Of a stretch of DNA of 64,000 bases, positions 7,977 through 17,251 are shown one piece after another. The notes beneath the pieces were generated by a model. It had not been told where the DNA came from. It did not search any database and saw only the letters and a list, made by a program, of their open reading frames with translations. Both the position numbers and the translations under genes were made by a program. The number at the start of each line of letters is the position of its first letter. The stretch's first letter is position 1. Source of the stretch: UBA5614 sp034678545 (lineage in GTDB: Bacteria > Cloacimonadota > Cloacimonadia > Cloacimonadales > Cloacimonadaceae); NCBI GenBank assembly GCA_034678545.1, contig JAXDBS010000029.1, positions 86,142 to 150,141 on the forward strand, given 5' to 3'.

Positions 7977-9238
7977 CCGCCATGCCAGTCCGCAAGACCA
8001 TCTGCATCATTTCCAACAACCACAGCACCAACGATGTCCGGTTGTACCACAAGCTGGCCAGGAGCCTGGCCAAAATAGCCCGGGTCTATGTCATCGCCGC
8101 CCGCGGCGTGGGCAGCATGATGGAACACTACACGGATGAGGATGAAGACAAAGCGGGAGCGCCCAAGCCCGTCCGCATCATCGCTTCCGGCTATACACCC
8201 TTCCTCCGGCTGTTTGGGATCTACCGCCAGGCCGTAAAGCTGAAGCCCGACCTGGTCGTCTGCATCGAACCGCTGACCATGTGGGCGGGTCTGCGCCTCC
8301 GCCGCAAGACCGGCTGCAAGCTCTGCTACGACGCCCACGAATACTATGCCATGGCCCATGGCGAAAGGTATCCGTTTCCCATTAACTGGCTGGCCAGCAC
8401 TCTCTATTACCTGTTCGAGCATTCCCTGCAGGAAAAGATGGACCTTACCCTGGCAGTCAACGACGAGATCTTTCAAATGTTCAAGCTGAAAACCCCGGAA
8501 CAGGTAAAAAAAGAACGTGAAACGGGAAAGTCTTTCCAGGAAAAGTATCTCCGCGCCCCCTCCCGGCCCGGCATCGTCTGCCCCAACTACCCTACCAGCG
8601 CCATCTTCAAGGAAGACCTGTCTGTCTGCAATATCAGTCATCTGATCCCCGACACCAAGTTTGACACCATCTATCTGGGCGGCCTTTCCGAGGAGCGCGG
8701 CATCCTCAAGCTCCTGCAGGTGATCGTCCAGCTCCGCGGCAAACATCCTTATCTCAAGGCTCTGTTCATCGGGCCGTTTAAAAGCGAGGCGTTCAAAAGC
8801 AAATTCTTTGAGTTCCTGATGGCCAACAATCTCACCTCCATAGTCCTCTGGCGCGACGTCATCCCCCATGACAAAGTCTGCACCGTACTCAAGCAGGCCC
8901 GGGTCGGACTGGCCGTCATGCATCCCGCCTGCAAGCGTTACAATAAGGGCGTTTCACTCAAGATGCTGGAATACCTTTCCGTCGGCATCCCTGTCGTCAC
9001 CAATGATTTTCCCCAGCTCAGGGACATCATCGCCAGGCACAAACTGGGATATTGCGTCCCCTTCCACCGCAAGGACATCCAGGAAGCCGTGGAAAAGCTG
9101 CTGGCGCTCAACCCCCAGGAACAGGAAGCCATGGCGTCAAAATGCCGGGACGTGATCCGCAGGTATTACCTCTGGAACCAGGTCGAGCCTTTGCTCCTGG
9201 AGACCGTGAGCCAACTGCTGGGCCTTACCACGAACTGA
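7973..9238 (+). CDS. Glycosyltransferase, GT-B fold, family 4-like
   Basis: A 421-residue cytoplasmic glycosyltransferase. The N-terminal half opens with KTICIISNNHSTNDVRLYHK, typical of GT4 enzymes acting on surface glycans, and contains CYDAHEYYAM. The C-terminal nucleotide-sugar domain shows YLGGLSEERGILKLL, the VLKQARVGLAVMHP strand, and SLKMLEYLSVGIPVVTND with the family's conserved Glu. It would add one sugar to the lipid-linked glycan. The start overlaps the previous stop (ATGA) and a second GT4 gene follows after 6 bases, so these are translated as one unit. Donor and acceptor are unknown. Confidence 0.85.
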   Translation: MTAMPVRKTICIISNNHSTNDVRLYHKLARSLAKIARVYVIAARGVGSMMEHYTDEDEDKAGAPKPVRIIASGYTPFLRLFGIYRQAVKLKPDLVVCIEPLTMWAGLRLRRKTGCKLCYDAHEYYAMAHGERYPFPINWLASTLYYLFEHSLQEKMDLTLAVNDEIFQMFKLKTPEQVKKERETGKSFQEKYLRAPSRPGIVCPNYPTSAIFKEDLSVCNISHLIPDTKFDTIYLGGLSEERGILKLLQVIVQLRGKHPYLKALFIGPFKSEAFKSKFFEFLMANNLTSIVLWRDVIPHDKVCTVLKQARVGLAVMHPACKRYNKGVSLKMLEYLSVGIPVVTNDFPQLRDIIARHKLGYCVPFHRKDIQEAVEKLLALNPQEQEAMASKCRDVIRRYYLWNQVEPLLLETVSQLLGLTTN

Positions 9239-9244
9239 ACCCGG

Positions 9245-10528
9245 ATGACATCGGAAAAGCCCCGCCGTTTGCTGCTCTTCGCCTATTTCTACCCGCCCCT
9301 GGGCGGACCTGCCGTGCAGCGCCCCTGCAAGACAGTCAAATACCTGGCCCGCCAAGGCTGGCAAACGGACGTCATCACTGTCGGCGATATCGTCTATCAT
9401 TCCAGGGACAAATCCCTGCCGGATGAATGCCGGCACAGCAAAGTATTCCGCACTCCATCCCTCGATCCGATGTACCTGCTCAACAAGCTGCGCTCCCTGC
9501 TGCATCTGAACACTGACCGGATATATTTCGGGACCAGTTCTTCCCGCAAGCGCAAGCTCAAGCATTTCTTCCCCATTGACGACAAGATCGGCTGGGCGCT
9601 ATTTGCCTATAGGGCCGGCAAAAAAGCTCTGCTCGCCAACCGTTATCTCGCCGTGATGGTGACCTGCGGTCCCTTTTCCTCCATCCTGGCAGCCCGCAGG
9701 ATCGCCAAACTGGGCGGGCTCCCCCTCATCCTGGATTACCGCGACCACTGGACCCTCAGCAATATCGCGGTGCAGCCCAAGGGAGTAGTATACCGCCTGC
9801 TGCAACGCCTTGAAAAGAAATGCCTGCAGTCCGCCGGCCTTATCCTGACTGCAACCGGCCGCATGAAACAGGATCTGATAAGGGAATTCGGAGCGGAACT
9901 GGAGGGCAGGATCATGCCCTTCTTCAACGGCTGGGACGAAGAGGATTTTATCGGGAAAACCAGGCAACGCACGGCGGATGGCAGGATCCGTATCTGCTAT
10001 ATCGGGGCTTTCTACGGTCAAAGAAGCCTGACTCCCTTGCTGGAAGCTTTTCGGCAGGTCAGTGCCGGCCTTCCGGATGCGGGCCTGGAATTCTGGTTCA
10101 TAGGCAACTTCTATCCCGAAACGCACAGGGAAGCCCAAGCCTGCGGCGCTGCCGACAGGATCACCTTTATCGGCCAGCAGCCTCATGCCCAGGCGATCCA
10201 GCTGATGCTGGACGCTGACATCCTCGTCCTGGTGATCGGAGGGAGTGAGTATAATTGGGTTCTTTCCGGCAAGCTGTTTGAATACCTGCGCACCCGCCAG
10301 CCCATCCTGGCTCTGATCGCCCCCGACAGCGAAGCGGCTGAAATCCTCTCCGCCTGCGGCCACCGAGACATCTGCCCCATAGATGACGCAAACGCCATCC
10401 GAACCTGCCTGGAACAGCTGATTTCCAAACATCGGTCAGGGCAAACCAGCTTTACCATCCCCATCCAATATGAACGCGGCCAACAGGTTAGGAACCTGGC
10501 TGAGCGGCTGCAAAGAATTACTTGTTAA
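9245..10528 (+). CDS. Glycosyltransferase, GT-B fold, family 4-like
   Basis: A 427-residue glycosyltransferase. It starts with RLLLFAYFYPPLGGPAVQRP, the N-terminal strand and glycine loop common in GT4 enzymes of polysaccharide loci. The middle has LILDYRDHWT and the C-terminal half RICYIGAFYGQRSLTPLLEA, then ADILVLVIGG and SGKLFEYLRTRQPILALI, the sugar-nucleotide binding region. It follows the preceding glycosyltransferase by 6 bases and should work in the same pathway. Its 3' end runs into degraded transposase sequence: the relic frame could start at a TTG seven bases before this gene ends. The end therefore looks intact but newly bordered. Confidence 0.84.
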   Translation: MTSEKPRRLLLFAYFYPPLGGPAVQRPCKTVKYLARQGWQTDVITVGDIVYHSRDKSLPDECRHSKVFRTPSLDPMYLLNKLRSLLHLNTDRIYFGTSSSRKRKLKHFFPIDDKIGWALFAYRAGKKALLANRYLAVMVTCGPFSSILAARRIAKLGGLPLILDYRDHWTLSNIAVQPKGVVYRLLQRLEKKCLQSAGLILTATGRMKQDLIREFGAELEGRIMPFFNGWDEEDFIGKTRQRTADGRIRICYIGAFYGQRSLTPLLEAFRQVSAGLPDAGLEFWFIGNFYPETHREAQACGAADRITFIGQQPHAQAIQLMLDADILVLVIGGSEYNWVLSGKLFEYLRTRQPILALIAPDSEAAEILSACGHRDICPIDDANAIRTCLEQLISKHRSGQTSFTIPIQYERGQQVRNLAERLQRITC

Positions 10529-10950
10529 ACATGAAACATCCTGTTGAGCAAATCATCCATTTCAGATGCACAGCTACATCCAGTCTGCCTTGTAGCGCAG
10601 ATATTAATCTGCCGTGGGCAGGGATATTCATCCCTGTCCCGGTATCCAACTATCACACGAATCATGTCCATGTTGCCATCGGGCAATCCGTTTTGGAGGA
10701 CGGAAGTCCTTTCCCCTTGCCAAAAATCACCCAGTCATGGAAAAGGCATTCGTCCACACAAATAAAAAAAGCCTTGGGGATATCGGAAAACATTTGGCAG
10801 CCTGAATCCTATGACCATGTCATCAGGAACGAAACAGAGCTGGCTTTTTATCTAGAATACACTGTAAACAATCCTGTCAGGGCAGGTTTGGTGAAAGTTT
10901 GGAAGGATTGGGAATTCAATTGGTTAAATCCGCTGTTTGGAAGTGAATAA
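10522..10950 (+). pseudogene. N-terminally truncated REP-associated tyrosine transposase (RAYT, Y1/HUH)
   Basis: The frame translates to about 140 residues, but only the part after roughly 10648 is recognisable. It shows NHVHV, the His-x-His of HUH nucleases, then LPKITQSWKRHSSTQIKKALG, and IWQPESYDHVIRNE carrying the probable catalytic Tyr, followed by LEYTVNNPVRAGLV, the usual RAYT ending. The first 40 or so residues of a normal RAYT (about 180 residues) are missing. In their place are palindromic hairpins at 10588-10640. It is therefore almost certainly inactive. RAYTs are single-copy enzymes that mobilise REP hairpins rather than their own gene. Confidence 0.7.
10588..10640. repeat. REP-like palindromes on the left of the RAYT relic
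   Basis: There are two adjacent palindromes. The first, at 10588-10612, has the core GCAGATATTAATCTGC and matches the inverted copy at 10990-11014 with one mismatch over 25 bases. The second, at 10616-10640, pairs GGGCAGGGA with TCCCTGTCCC around TATTCA. They sit where the transposase N-terminus should be. Confidence 0.65.
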
Positions 10951-10965
10951 GATGTTATTGGAATC

Positions 10966-11050
10966 CCGGCATGAATATGCCGGAACACAGCAGATAAATA
11001 TCTGCGCTACAAGGGTAGGATACAGCAAATGAATATCTTCGCTGCAAGGG
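10966..11050. repeat. REP-like palindromes on the right of the RAYT relic
   Basis: There are three hairpins in a row: 10966-10983 (CCGGCAT-GAAT-ATGCCGG), 10990-11014 (inverted partner of 10588-10612), and about 11015-11050, which starts with the GTAG tetranucleotide typical of REP heads and has a weak CAGC/GCTG stem. Loops of several share a TGAATA-like core, so they look like one family. Confidence 0.6.
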
Positions 11051-11054
11051 GAGA

Positions 11055-12170
11055 ATGAAAAAAAAGCTTTTGCACATCCAGCTGCTGCCATTGCTGTCCG
11101 GGGCTCAGAACGTGATGCTGCACCTGCTGAGCGGGCTTGACGCGGAGGAATTCGAGATTTGGGTAGCCTGCCGGCCGGATGGGTCTTTGGCGGACGAGGT
11201 CAAACAGCGGGGCTGGCATTTCCTGCCTCTGCCCCTGCTGGTGCGTCCCATCTCACCTTTGGATGCGGTGGTGCTGATCCAGCTGATTCACATTTTCCGC
11301 AGGCGCAGGTTTGACATCGTCCATACCCATTCCTCCAAGCCGGGCTTGCTGGGACGCCTGGCAGCCAGTATGGCACGAGTGCCTCTCATCATACACACCG
11401 CCCACGGCGCGCCTTTTTATGAGGGACAGCCTGCAGCCCTGCAAAAATTCTACATGTTGCTGGAGAAGCTGGGAGCCAGCCTGGGCCATTGGCTGGTCTT
11501 CGTCAATCACTACCATAGGGATTTATACCTGCAGCATAAACTGGTCAATCCCAACCGTGCAGTTACTATCTACAACGCGCTCGAGCCGGAACTGCAGGCC
11601 CGGCTGGAAGTGCTCGCCCGCCCTCCGGCCAGGCGGGGTGACATTGTGGTAATCGGCTCCGTCCTGCGCTTTTCCCGGCAGAAAAACATTGTCATGACGT
11701 TCCTGGCCGCTATCCGGGTATGCCTGGCGCGTCAGGACGTAAACTTTATATTTGTCGGCGACGGTGAGCAGTTTGATCTCTGCCGGCAACTGGTGCAGAC
11801 CCACGATCTGCAGGACCGGATACTGCTGCCAGGCTGGCAAAGGGATACGGTGGAGTGGCTGGCCCGCTTCGACGTATTTCTGCTCTACTCGGATTACGAA
11901 GGGCTGCCGATGAGCGTCATAGAGGCCATGCTGGCCGGCCTGCCCGTGATCGGCTCGGATATTCCAACCATAGCTGAGCTGGTGGACGGACATACAGGCT
12001 GGCTGATCCCCGCCGGACAACCGGAGCGTCTGGAAAAGGATTTGCATAAGATCCTGGACAACCGCGGCAGCTTTTCCCAAAAAGGTCAGGCCGGGCGGCA
12101 GAAAGCGCGGGAACTCTGCTCCTACGAAAATTTCAGGCAGGGCTACCTGGCTCTGTACAAAGGTGATTAG
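11055..12170 (+). CDS. Glycosyltransferase family 4
   Basis: A 371-residue GT4 enzyme with a clear retaining-transferase C-terminal motif: YEGLPMSVIEAMLAGLPVIG, followed by DIPTIAELVDGHTGWLIP. The N-terminal domain has LHIQLLPLLSGAQNVMLHLL and IVHTHSSKPGLLGRLAA, which binds the acceptor side in this family. It lies between the transposase relic and the WecA-like gene, 2 bases before the latter, and would extend the undecaprenyl-linked glycan in the cytoplasm. The ATG at 11055 is preceded by CAAGGGGAGA, a good ribosome site that overlaps the end of the last REP-like hairpin, so the repeat insertion may have replaced the native leader. Confidence 0.88.
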   Translation: MKKKLLHIQLLPLLSGAQNVMLHLLSGLDAEEFEIWVACRPDGSLADEVKQRGWHFLPLPLLVRPISPLDAVVLIQLIHIFRRRRFDIVHTHSSKPGLLGRLAASMARVPLIIHTAHGAPFYEGQPAALQKFYMLLEKLGASLGHWLVFVNHYHRDLYLQHKLVNPNRAVTIYNALEPELQARLEVLARPPARRGDIVVIGSVLRFSRQKNIVMTFLAAIRVCLARQDVNFIFVGDGEQFDLCRQLVQTHDLQDRILLPGWQRDTVEWLARFDVFLLYSDYEGLPMSVIEAMLAGLPVIGSDIPTIAELVDGHTGWLIPAGQPERLEKDLHKILDNRGSFSQKGQAGRQKARELCSYENFRQGYLALYKGD

Positions 12171-12172
12171 AC

Positions 12173-13225
12173 TTGATAAGCACGAATCTCTGGTATTTCT
12201 TCAGCGTTACTGCTGCGGCCGCAGTGGGAACGCTGATCCTGGCGCCAGTAAATATCCGCTTCTCCGCCCGGCACAGGATCATGGCCGCTCCCAACGAGCG
12301 CAGCATTCATACCAGGCCTGTGCCCACCGCCGGCGGGCTCAGCTTCGGAGTGGTCACTGTCCTTCTCCAGCTTTACCTGGGCTGGCTCAACCGAGGCCAG
12401 GAATACGGCAGCCTGCTGCTCTATCTGGGCCTGGCCAGCACCCTGATCATCGCTCTCGGCCTGTTTGACGACAAATGCGTCAGCCGGGTCCGCTACAAGC
12501 TGGGAGGCGAGATCCTGGCCGGCCTGCTGATGTTCTATGCCGGCTACAGGGTATCCTATCTGACCAATCCCTGGGGCGCTGACTTCCAACTGGGCTGGCT
12601 ATCCCTGCCTGTGACGGTGGCCTGGTTTCTCATTACCATGAACGCCATCAACCTGATCGACGGCCTGGACGGCCTGGCTTCCGGCATCGCCTGCATCGTC
12701 AGCCTGGTGCTGGCCAGCATCGGCTTCATCACCCGGAATCCGCTGGTCCTGATCCTGACCGCTATCCTGCTGGGAACCAACCTGGCTTTTCTCAAGTACA
12801 ATTTCTATCCCGCCAAGATTTTCATGGGTGACACCGGCAGCCTGCTGATCGGTCTGAATATCGCGGCCGTCTCCACCGCCGGCAATACCACCTTCAAAGG
12901 CATCACCACCATGACCCTGATGGTGCCCATCATCGTCCTGGCCGTGCCCATCATCGACACCGCCCTTGCCGTGTTCAGGAGAAGCATCCGGGGCGGCAGC
13001 ATCTTCCGCGCCGACAAGGCGCACCTGCACCACTACCTGCTGAAACTGGGCCTGTCCCAAAAGGCCATTGCCCTGATCGCCTATTTCATCACCTTCCTGT
13101 TCGGGCTGGCTGCCATCGGTTTTTCCCTCAGCTCGCACAAGGTCCTCTTCTCGCTCCTGGTGGCGTTGCTGGCAGCGCTCGTCATCCTGGCCTATTACCT
13201 CATCCACAGGGGATTGAAACCATGA
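12173..13225 (+). CDS. Undecaprenyl-phosphate sugar-1-phosphate transferase, WecA/TagO-like (MraY superfamily)
   Basis: A 350-residue polytopic membrane protein that should start glycan synthesis by moving a HexNAc-1-phosphate from a UDP-sugar to undecaprenyl phosphate. Family signatures are all present: GLFDDKCVSR with the acidic pair, NAINLIDGLDGLASG, FMGDTGSLLIG, and the HLHHYLL His motif near the cytoplasmic loop. About ten hydrophobic segments are visible. I use the TTG at 12173 as start: a stop codon lies two codons upstream in the same frame, and the next ATG (near 12281) would delete the first membrane helix. It follows the GT4 gene by 2 bases and overlaps the next gene by 4. Which HexNAc it uses is not readable. 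Confidence 0.88.
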   Translation: MISTNLWYFFSVTAAAAVGTLILAPVNIRFSARHRIMAAPNERSIHTRPVPTAGGLSFGVVTVLLQLYLGWLNRGQEYGSLLLYLGLASTLIIALGLFDDKCVSRVRYKLGGEILAGLLMFYAGYRVSYLTNPWGADFQLGWLSLPVTVAWFLITMNAINLIDGLDGLASGIACIVSLVLASIGFITRNPLVLILTAILLGTNLAFLKYNFYPAKIFMGDTGSLLIGLNIAAVSTAGNTTFKGITTMTLMVPIIVLAVPIIDTALAVFRRSIRGGSIFRADKAHLHHYLLKLGLSQKAIALIAYFITFLFGLAAIGFSLSSHKVLFSLLVALLAALVILAYYLIHRGLKP

Positions 13226-15735
13226 CCTTCTTTTGCGTCAGAAAAACGCCCGCCCTCATGATGGCCTTGATCATGATCAGCCTTTACGCCTCCCTGGCCG
13301 GCCAGAGGTGGCACACCTACACCAACACCAACCATGTCACGGATATTATAATTACGGACAGCAAGATCTACACTGCCACCTGGGGCGGTGTCGTGGAATA
13401 TGACAAGACCGGCTCCGGAGGGGATAAATCCTTCAGGCCCGCCTACGTCCGCACCATCACCAGTGTGGACGGACTGGCTGACAACGATGTCCGCACCCTG
13501 GCTTACCAGGAAAGCACCGGCGACCTTTGGGCCGGAACTGCCAGCAGCGGCATCACAATAATCAAGCCGACGGGCCTGCTCACACTCAATGTTGCGTCCG
13601 GCCAGCTGCCTTCCAACCAGGTGCGCCGCATCGCCGTGTACGGCAGTTACATCTATGTGGCAACCGATCAGGGCATCAGCCAGTTCTATTACCTGCCGCA
13701 GGTCTATATCCCCCTGCCCCTGCACCAGTACAACGAAACCAACACCCAGGGCGGCCTGGCTGATAACGATGTCCGCGACATCACAGTCTCTGAAAACGGT
13801 TACCTCTACTGCGCCACCGCTTCCGGCGTCAGTTTTGTTCACACGGATTCCCTGGACCTTGATACCGCCTGGCACAACTGGCATGATGAAAACAGCCCTT
13901 TGCCTGGTCTGCCTGTACTCTCTCTCAGCGTCAGCGCCAATTATATCGCCATGAACACCCTGACCTCGGTGCACCGCCACGGCTCCGATCCGTTTGCCAG
14001 CGACTGGCACACCTGGACCCGGAACTCCAGCGGCTTGGTGGATAGTGTCTTCACGGTGAAAATATACGACAATGGCTTAATGCTCCTATCCTACGGAGTC
14101 TGGAATGAAGAAACGATGAACCTGACCAGGAAAACACCCCATGTCCTGAGCGTGATTGAAGGAACAGGCTACGTGGATTTCATCACTCCCCCTGCGGATG
14201 AGCCATTGCCGGAATCCTGCATATACCGTTTCATCCTTTATCCTTCCCAGGCTCTGGTTTATGCCACCTGGGGTCAGGGCACCTTCTGGGATGGCAGCGT
14301 GGGTTATTTTCATCTGGAAGACAACTGCATCGGCTTCCAGACCGTCAGCGAGATCGTCGCCGACGCCAACCACAATCTCTGGCTGGCCAGCGGCTGGCTG
14401 GGCGGGGGCATGACCCAAAAGGGCACCCGCGGCGTGAGTAAATGGTCAGATGGCAACTGGACAACATATACTACGAAGAACAGCCCCCTGCCTAGCGACA
14501 ACATCCGCAACCTGGCCGTTGACTTCAACAATAAAAAGTGGTTCGGTTCCTGGGACGCTTCCGGCCAGCCCTACAACTGGCGGTCGGGCGCCGTTGCCTA
14601 TGACGATGCGGATGAAGCCTGGCAGTGGTACACCCGCACCGGCATCCGCACTTACATTGAGGCCGACGGCTGGTCGGAGTCGCAGCCCGGCACGCCCACA
14701 ATCCTCAATAACACAATCGCCGATATTTATGTGGACAGGTCGGGTAACATCCTGATCTCCAGTTCCGGGGCCGGAATCACTGCCTTTGACCTGAATTACA
14801 ACCTGCTCGGCACCTTCCAGATGCCGTCCTCCGCCAGCGTCTACCAGTCTGTCTCCTTTATCTGCGACAGCGGCAGCCGCTACTTCTTCGGGCTTAATGT
14901 GGATGACAAACTCGCCATCTGGGACGATCCTTCCCTGCCCATCGGCAGTGGCGACCACTGGCTTCCCTCCCTGCCCCCGGACCTGAACAACGGCTTCGTG
15001 TACGGCGTGGTGAGCATCCTCAGCGCCTTTGACGAAGAGGAGAACTGGATCGCCACCAGCAGCGGCCTGTATATGTGGGACGGCACCAACTGGTACAGGT
15101 ATGACACAGATATCAAACGGCGCAGGTATTCAGGCGGAACCTGGGTGAATGAAACGCTGTATTACGTGGATGAGGAACGCCTGTTCGGCAGCGTGCGCAC
15201 CACTCCCACCGCCCTGTTCAAAGACCCCTTCGGGCGCATCTGGATCGGCAGCCTGGAAAACGGGCTCACCATGTATGATCCCGATACCGAGCGCTTCACC
15301 AATTATTATCAGGGCAATGCGCCCCTGCTCTCCAACTACGTCACCTGCTTCGGTTATGACCCCCTTTCAGGCAATCTGCTGATCGGCACCCCCGACGGGC
15401 TCAACACGCTCGAGATCGGCATCGAGATCAAAACGCAAAAGCAGTTGAATACGGTCAAAGCCTTTCCCAATCCCTTCCGCCCGGAACAAGACGGCTTCGT
15501 CCGACTGGTCAACCTGCCTTCCCTGTCCATGCCGGCCGGGACAAATGTCTGCCGCATTTATGACGCGGCCGGCAGCCTGGTGATCGAACTCAAGGAAAAC
15601 TACTACGCCCGCTTTGACTGGAACGGGTATAATAAAAACCGCAAAAAGTGCAGCTCCGGCATCTATTTCTTCGCCGTCACCGCCGCCGACGGCACCACCA
15701 AAAAAGGCAAATTCGCCCTCATCCGGTCAGACTGA
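13222..15735 (+). CDS. Secreted two-propeller protein with T9SS-like tail, PorZ-like
   Basis: An 837-residue exported protein. A signal peptide (about 1-27, ending SLAGQ) is followed by QRWHTYTNTNHVTDIIITD, similar in form to the start of PorZ, and by many two-component-regulator propeller repeats (DLWAGT, KKWFGS, GRIWIGSLENGLTMYD, NLLIGTPDG). The last 95 residues form a T9SS-style C-terminal domain with FPNPFRPEQDG and CSSGIYFFAV. PorZ of Porphyromonas is a surface propeller protein that supplies anionic lipopolysaccharide to the sortase when T9SS cargo is anchored. Overlap (ATGA) with the WecA-like glycan gene supports such a role here (inference). A generic propeller cargo protein is the alternative. 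Confidence 0.7.
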   Translation: MTFFCVRKTPALMMALIMISLYASLAGQRWHTYTNTNHVTDIIITDSKIYTATWGGVVEYDKTGSGGDKSFRPAYVRTITSVDGLADNDVRTLAYQESTGDLWAGTASSGITIIKPTGLLTLNVASGQLPSNQVRRIAVYGSYIYVATDQGISQFYYLPQVYIPLPLHQYNETNTQGGLADNDVRDITVSENGYLYCATASGVSFVHTDSLDLDTAWHNWHDENSPLPGLPVLSLSVSANYIAMNTLTSVHRHGSDPFASDWHTWTRNSSGLVDSVFTVKIYDNGLMLLSYGVWNEETMNLTRKTPHVLSVIEGTGYVDFITPPADEPLPESCIYRFILYPSQALVYATWGQGTFWDGSVGYFHLEDNCIGFQTVSEIVADANHNLWLASGWLGGGMTQKGTRGVSKWSDGNWTTYTTKNSPLPSDNIRNLAVDFNNKKWFGSWDASGQPYNWRSGAVAYDDADEAWQWYTRTGIRTYIEADGWSESQPGTPTILNNTIADIYVDRSGNILISSSGAGITAFDLNYNLLGTFQMPSSASVYQSVSFICDSGSRYFFGLNVDDKLAIWDDPSLPIGSGDHWLPSLPPDLNNGFVYGVVSILSAFDEEENWIATSSGLYMWDGTNWYRYDTDIKRRRYSGGTWVNETLYYVDEERLFGSVRTTPTALFKDPFGRIWIGSLENGLTMYDPDTERFTNYYQGNAPLLSNYVTCFGYDPLSGNLLIGTPDGLNTLEIGIEIKTQKQLNTVKAFPNPFRPEQDGFVRLVNLPSLSMPAGTNVCRIYDAAGSLVIELKENYYARFDWNGYNKNRKKCSSGIYFFAVTAADGTTKKGKFALIRSD

Positions 15736-15807
15736 CCCTTCCTCTCCCAAAACCTCTCACCCACTTTTCATCTGGGTTTCCGCCACGGCTTGCCACGCGG
15801 GATCAGG

Positions 15808-16036
15808 AGCGCTGGCTTCAGCCGGCAGGTCCACCGTTTTCAAACGGTTTGTTTGCCGAGACAACCGTACCCTCTGTCTTAAAGACCAGATGAATCCCGT
15901 GGTCAGAACGGATAAATCCGATGGTCCATCGGAACGCTGAAGAGAGAAAAGATAGTCCGGAGGACGTCACATTGTAGCCCGGCTCGTAAGAGCCGGGTAT
16001 TGGATTACAAAGATGCAGAGTCCGGCAGGACGGCAC
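15808..16036. repeat. Dispersed repeat fragments in the 15736-16099 gap
   Basis: No gene is visible in this gap. It contains a 30-base block at 15808-15837 (core CTGGCTTCAGCCGGCAGG) that recurs exactly at 48618-48647. It also has a hairpin CCCGGCTC-GTAA-GAGCCGGG at 15978-15997 whose counterpart with the same stem is at 45402-45421. Finally, a 20-base block at 16017-16036 (AGAGTCCGGCAGGACGGCAC) recurs at 45321-45340. These look like decayed copies of one or two intergenic element families. Confidence 0.6.
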
Positions 16037-16099
16037 CATACAGGACTTCCAGCATGTTGGTGAATGGCTTTGATCAGCCGGCTAAAGGGATTCTCCGGG

Positions 16100-17230
16100 T
16101 CAGTCCTGCGGGATCACCTGCTTAAGCAGCTGATGCATGACGCTGATCCCGACCGGGATGCATTTCTCATCCGGGAGGAACTTGTCCGAGTGCAGGTCAT
16201 GCGGCTGCTCGCCTACTCCCAGCCAGAACAGGAGGCCGGGATACTGTGAGGTGTAAAAGCCGAAGTCCTCTCCGGTCATGTAGGTCCCGGATTCCCTGTA
16301 TTCCACTTTCAGCTTATCGCAAGCGCTGATCAGTTCCTTGTGCAAAGCTTCGTCATTGACCACGGGATCATAGTTGCAGAGCAGGTCGAATTTGTATTGG
16401 AGCCTGTGCTCAGCCGCCACAGCGGCGGCCAGACGTTCGATCTCGGTATTGATCAGTTCCCGTACATGCCTGCCGAGGCTGCGGTGGGTGCCCTGCAGCA
16501 GGCAGGTGTCCGGAATGATATTGCGGATGGAGCCGCTGCTGAAGCTGCCGATGTTGAAGACAACCTGTTCTGAGCCCTGCAGTTCAGAGATCAGCTGGTG
16601 GATCCGGCGGCAAAAATCCAATCCGCCCAGCAGGGCGTTCCTGCCGTTTTCCGGAAAGGCGGCGTGGGCAGCCTGGCCGATGAACCTGATATCGAATTCC
16701 TGGGTCATGGCAAAGAAGATGCCGGCCTTGGAAGAGACAGTGTTGACAGGCAGGTGCCCGTTCACGTGCAGGGCAAAGGCACGGCTGATGGCGTAGGACT
16801 GCAGGATGCCCTCGGCCAGGACGGATTCCGCGCCGCCCAGGCCCTCTTCCGCCGGTTGAAAGAGAAACAGCAGATTGCGCCGGGGCCGCTCTTCCGCCAC
16901 CCGGTTGATCAGGCCCAGCAGGACTGTCATGTGCACGTCGTGCCCGCACGCGTGCATCATGCCCTCGTGTTCGGAAGCAAAGGGAACACCGGTGTTCTCC
17001 CTGATCGGCAGGGCGTCCATGTCCGCCCGGAAGAGCAGGTAAGGCCCGCTGCCCTGCGAATACTCGGCCACGATGCCGGTGCTGCCGGCCAAAGGATGGA
17101 TCACCAGGCCCGGCGTCGTCTCGAGCAGTTTCAGCAGCAGTTCCCGGGTTTTAACTTCCTTAAAAGCCAGCTCCGGGATGCGGTGTAGGTCCTGCCGGAT
17201 CCTGTACAACTCGTCATTGGAATAGATCAT
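16100..17230 (-). CDS. M20D-family amidohydrolase, possibly N-acetyl-diaminopimelate deacetylase
   Basis: A 376-residue zinc-dependent amidohydrolase. Visible features: LFRADMDALPI, ACGHDVHMTVLLG with the metal-binding Cys-Gly-His region, FQPAEEGLGGA with the catalytic Glu pair, and the C-terminal MTGEDFGFYTSQYPGLLFWLGVG with the late metal ligand. Family members hydrolyse N-acyl amino acids such as hippurate, indole-acetyl amino acids or N-acetyl-L,L-diaminopimelate. It lies 21 bases downstream of asd on the same strand. Asd feeds the lysine/diaminopimelate pathway, which makes the acetyl-DAP deacetylase reading attractive, but the sequence alone does not separate these substrates. Confidence 0.8.
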   Translation of the reverse strand: MIYSNDELYRIRQDLHRIPELAFKEVKTRELLLKLLETTPGLVIHPLAGSTGIVAEYSQGSGPYLLFRADMDALPIRENTGVPFASEHEGMMHACGHDVHMTVLLGLINRVAEERPRRNLLFLFQPAEEGLGGAESVLAEGILQSYAISRAFALHVNGHLPVNTVSSKAGIFFAMTQEFDIRFIGQAAHAAFPENGRNALLGGLDFCRRIHQLISELQGSEQVVFNIGSFSSGSIRNIIPDTCLLQGTHRSLGRHVRELINTEIERLAAAVAAEHRLQYKFDLLCNYDPVVNDEALHKELISACDKLKVEYRESGTYMTGEDFGFYTSQYPGLLFWLGVGEQPHDLHSDKFLPDEKCIPVGISVMHQLLKQVIPQD

Positions 17231-17251
17231 CTTCCTGCCTCAGCCCGGAGT

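Noticed and set aside
10522..10950. Active RAYT transposase
   Set aside because: The N-terminal part of the catalytic domain is absent and replaced by hairpin sequence.
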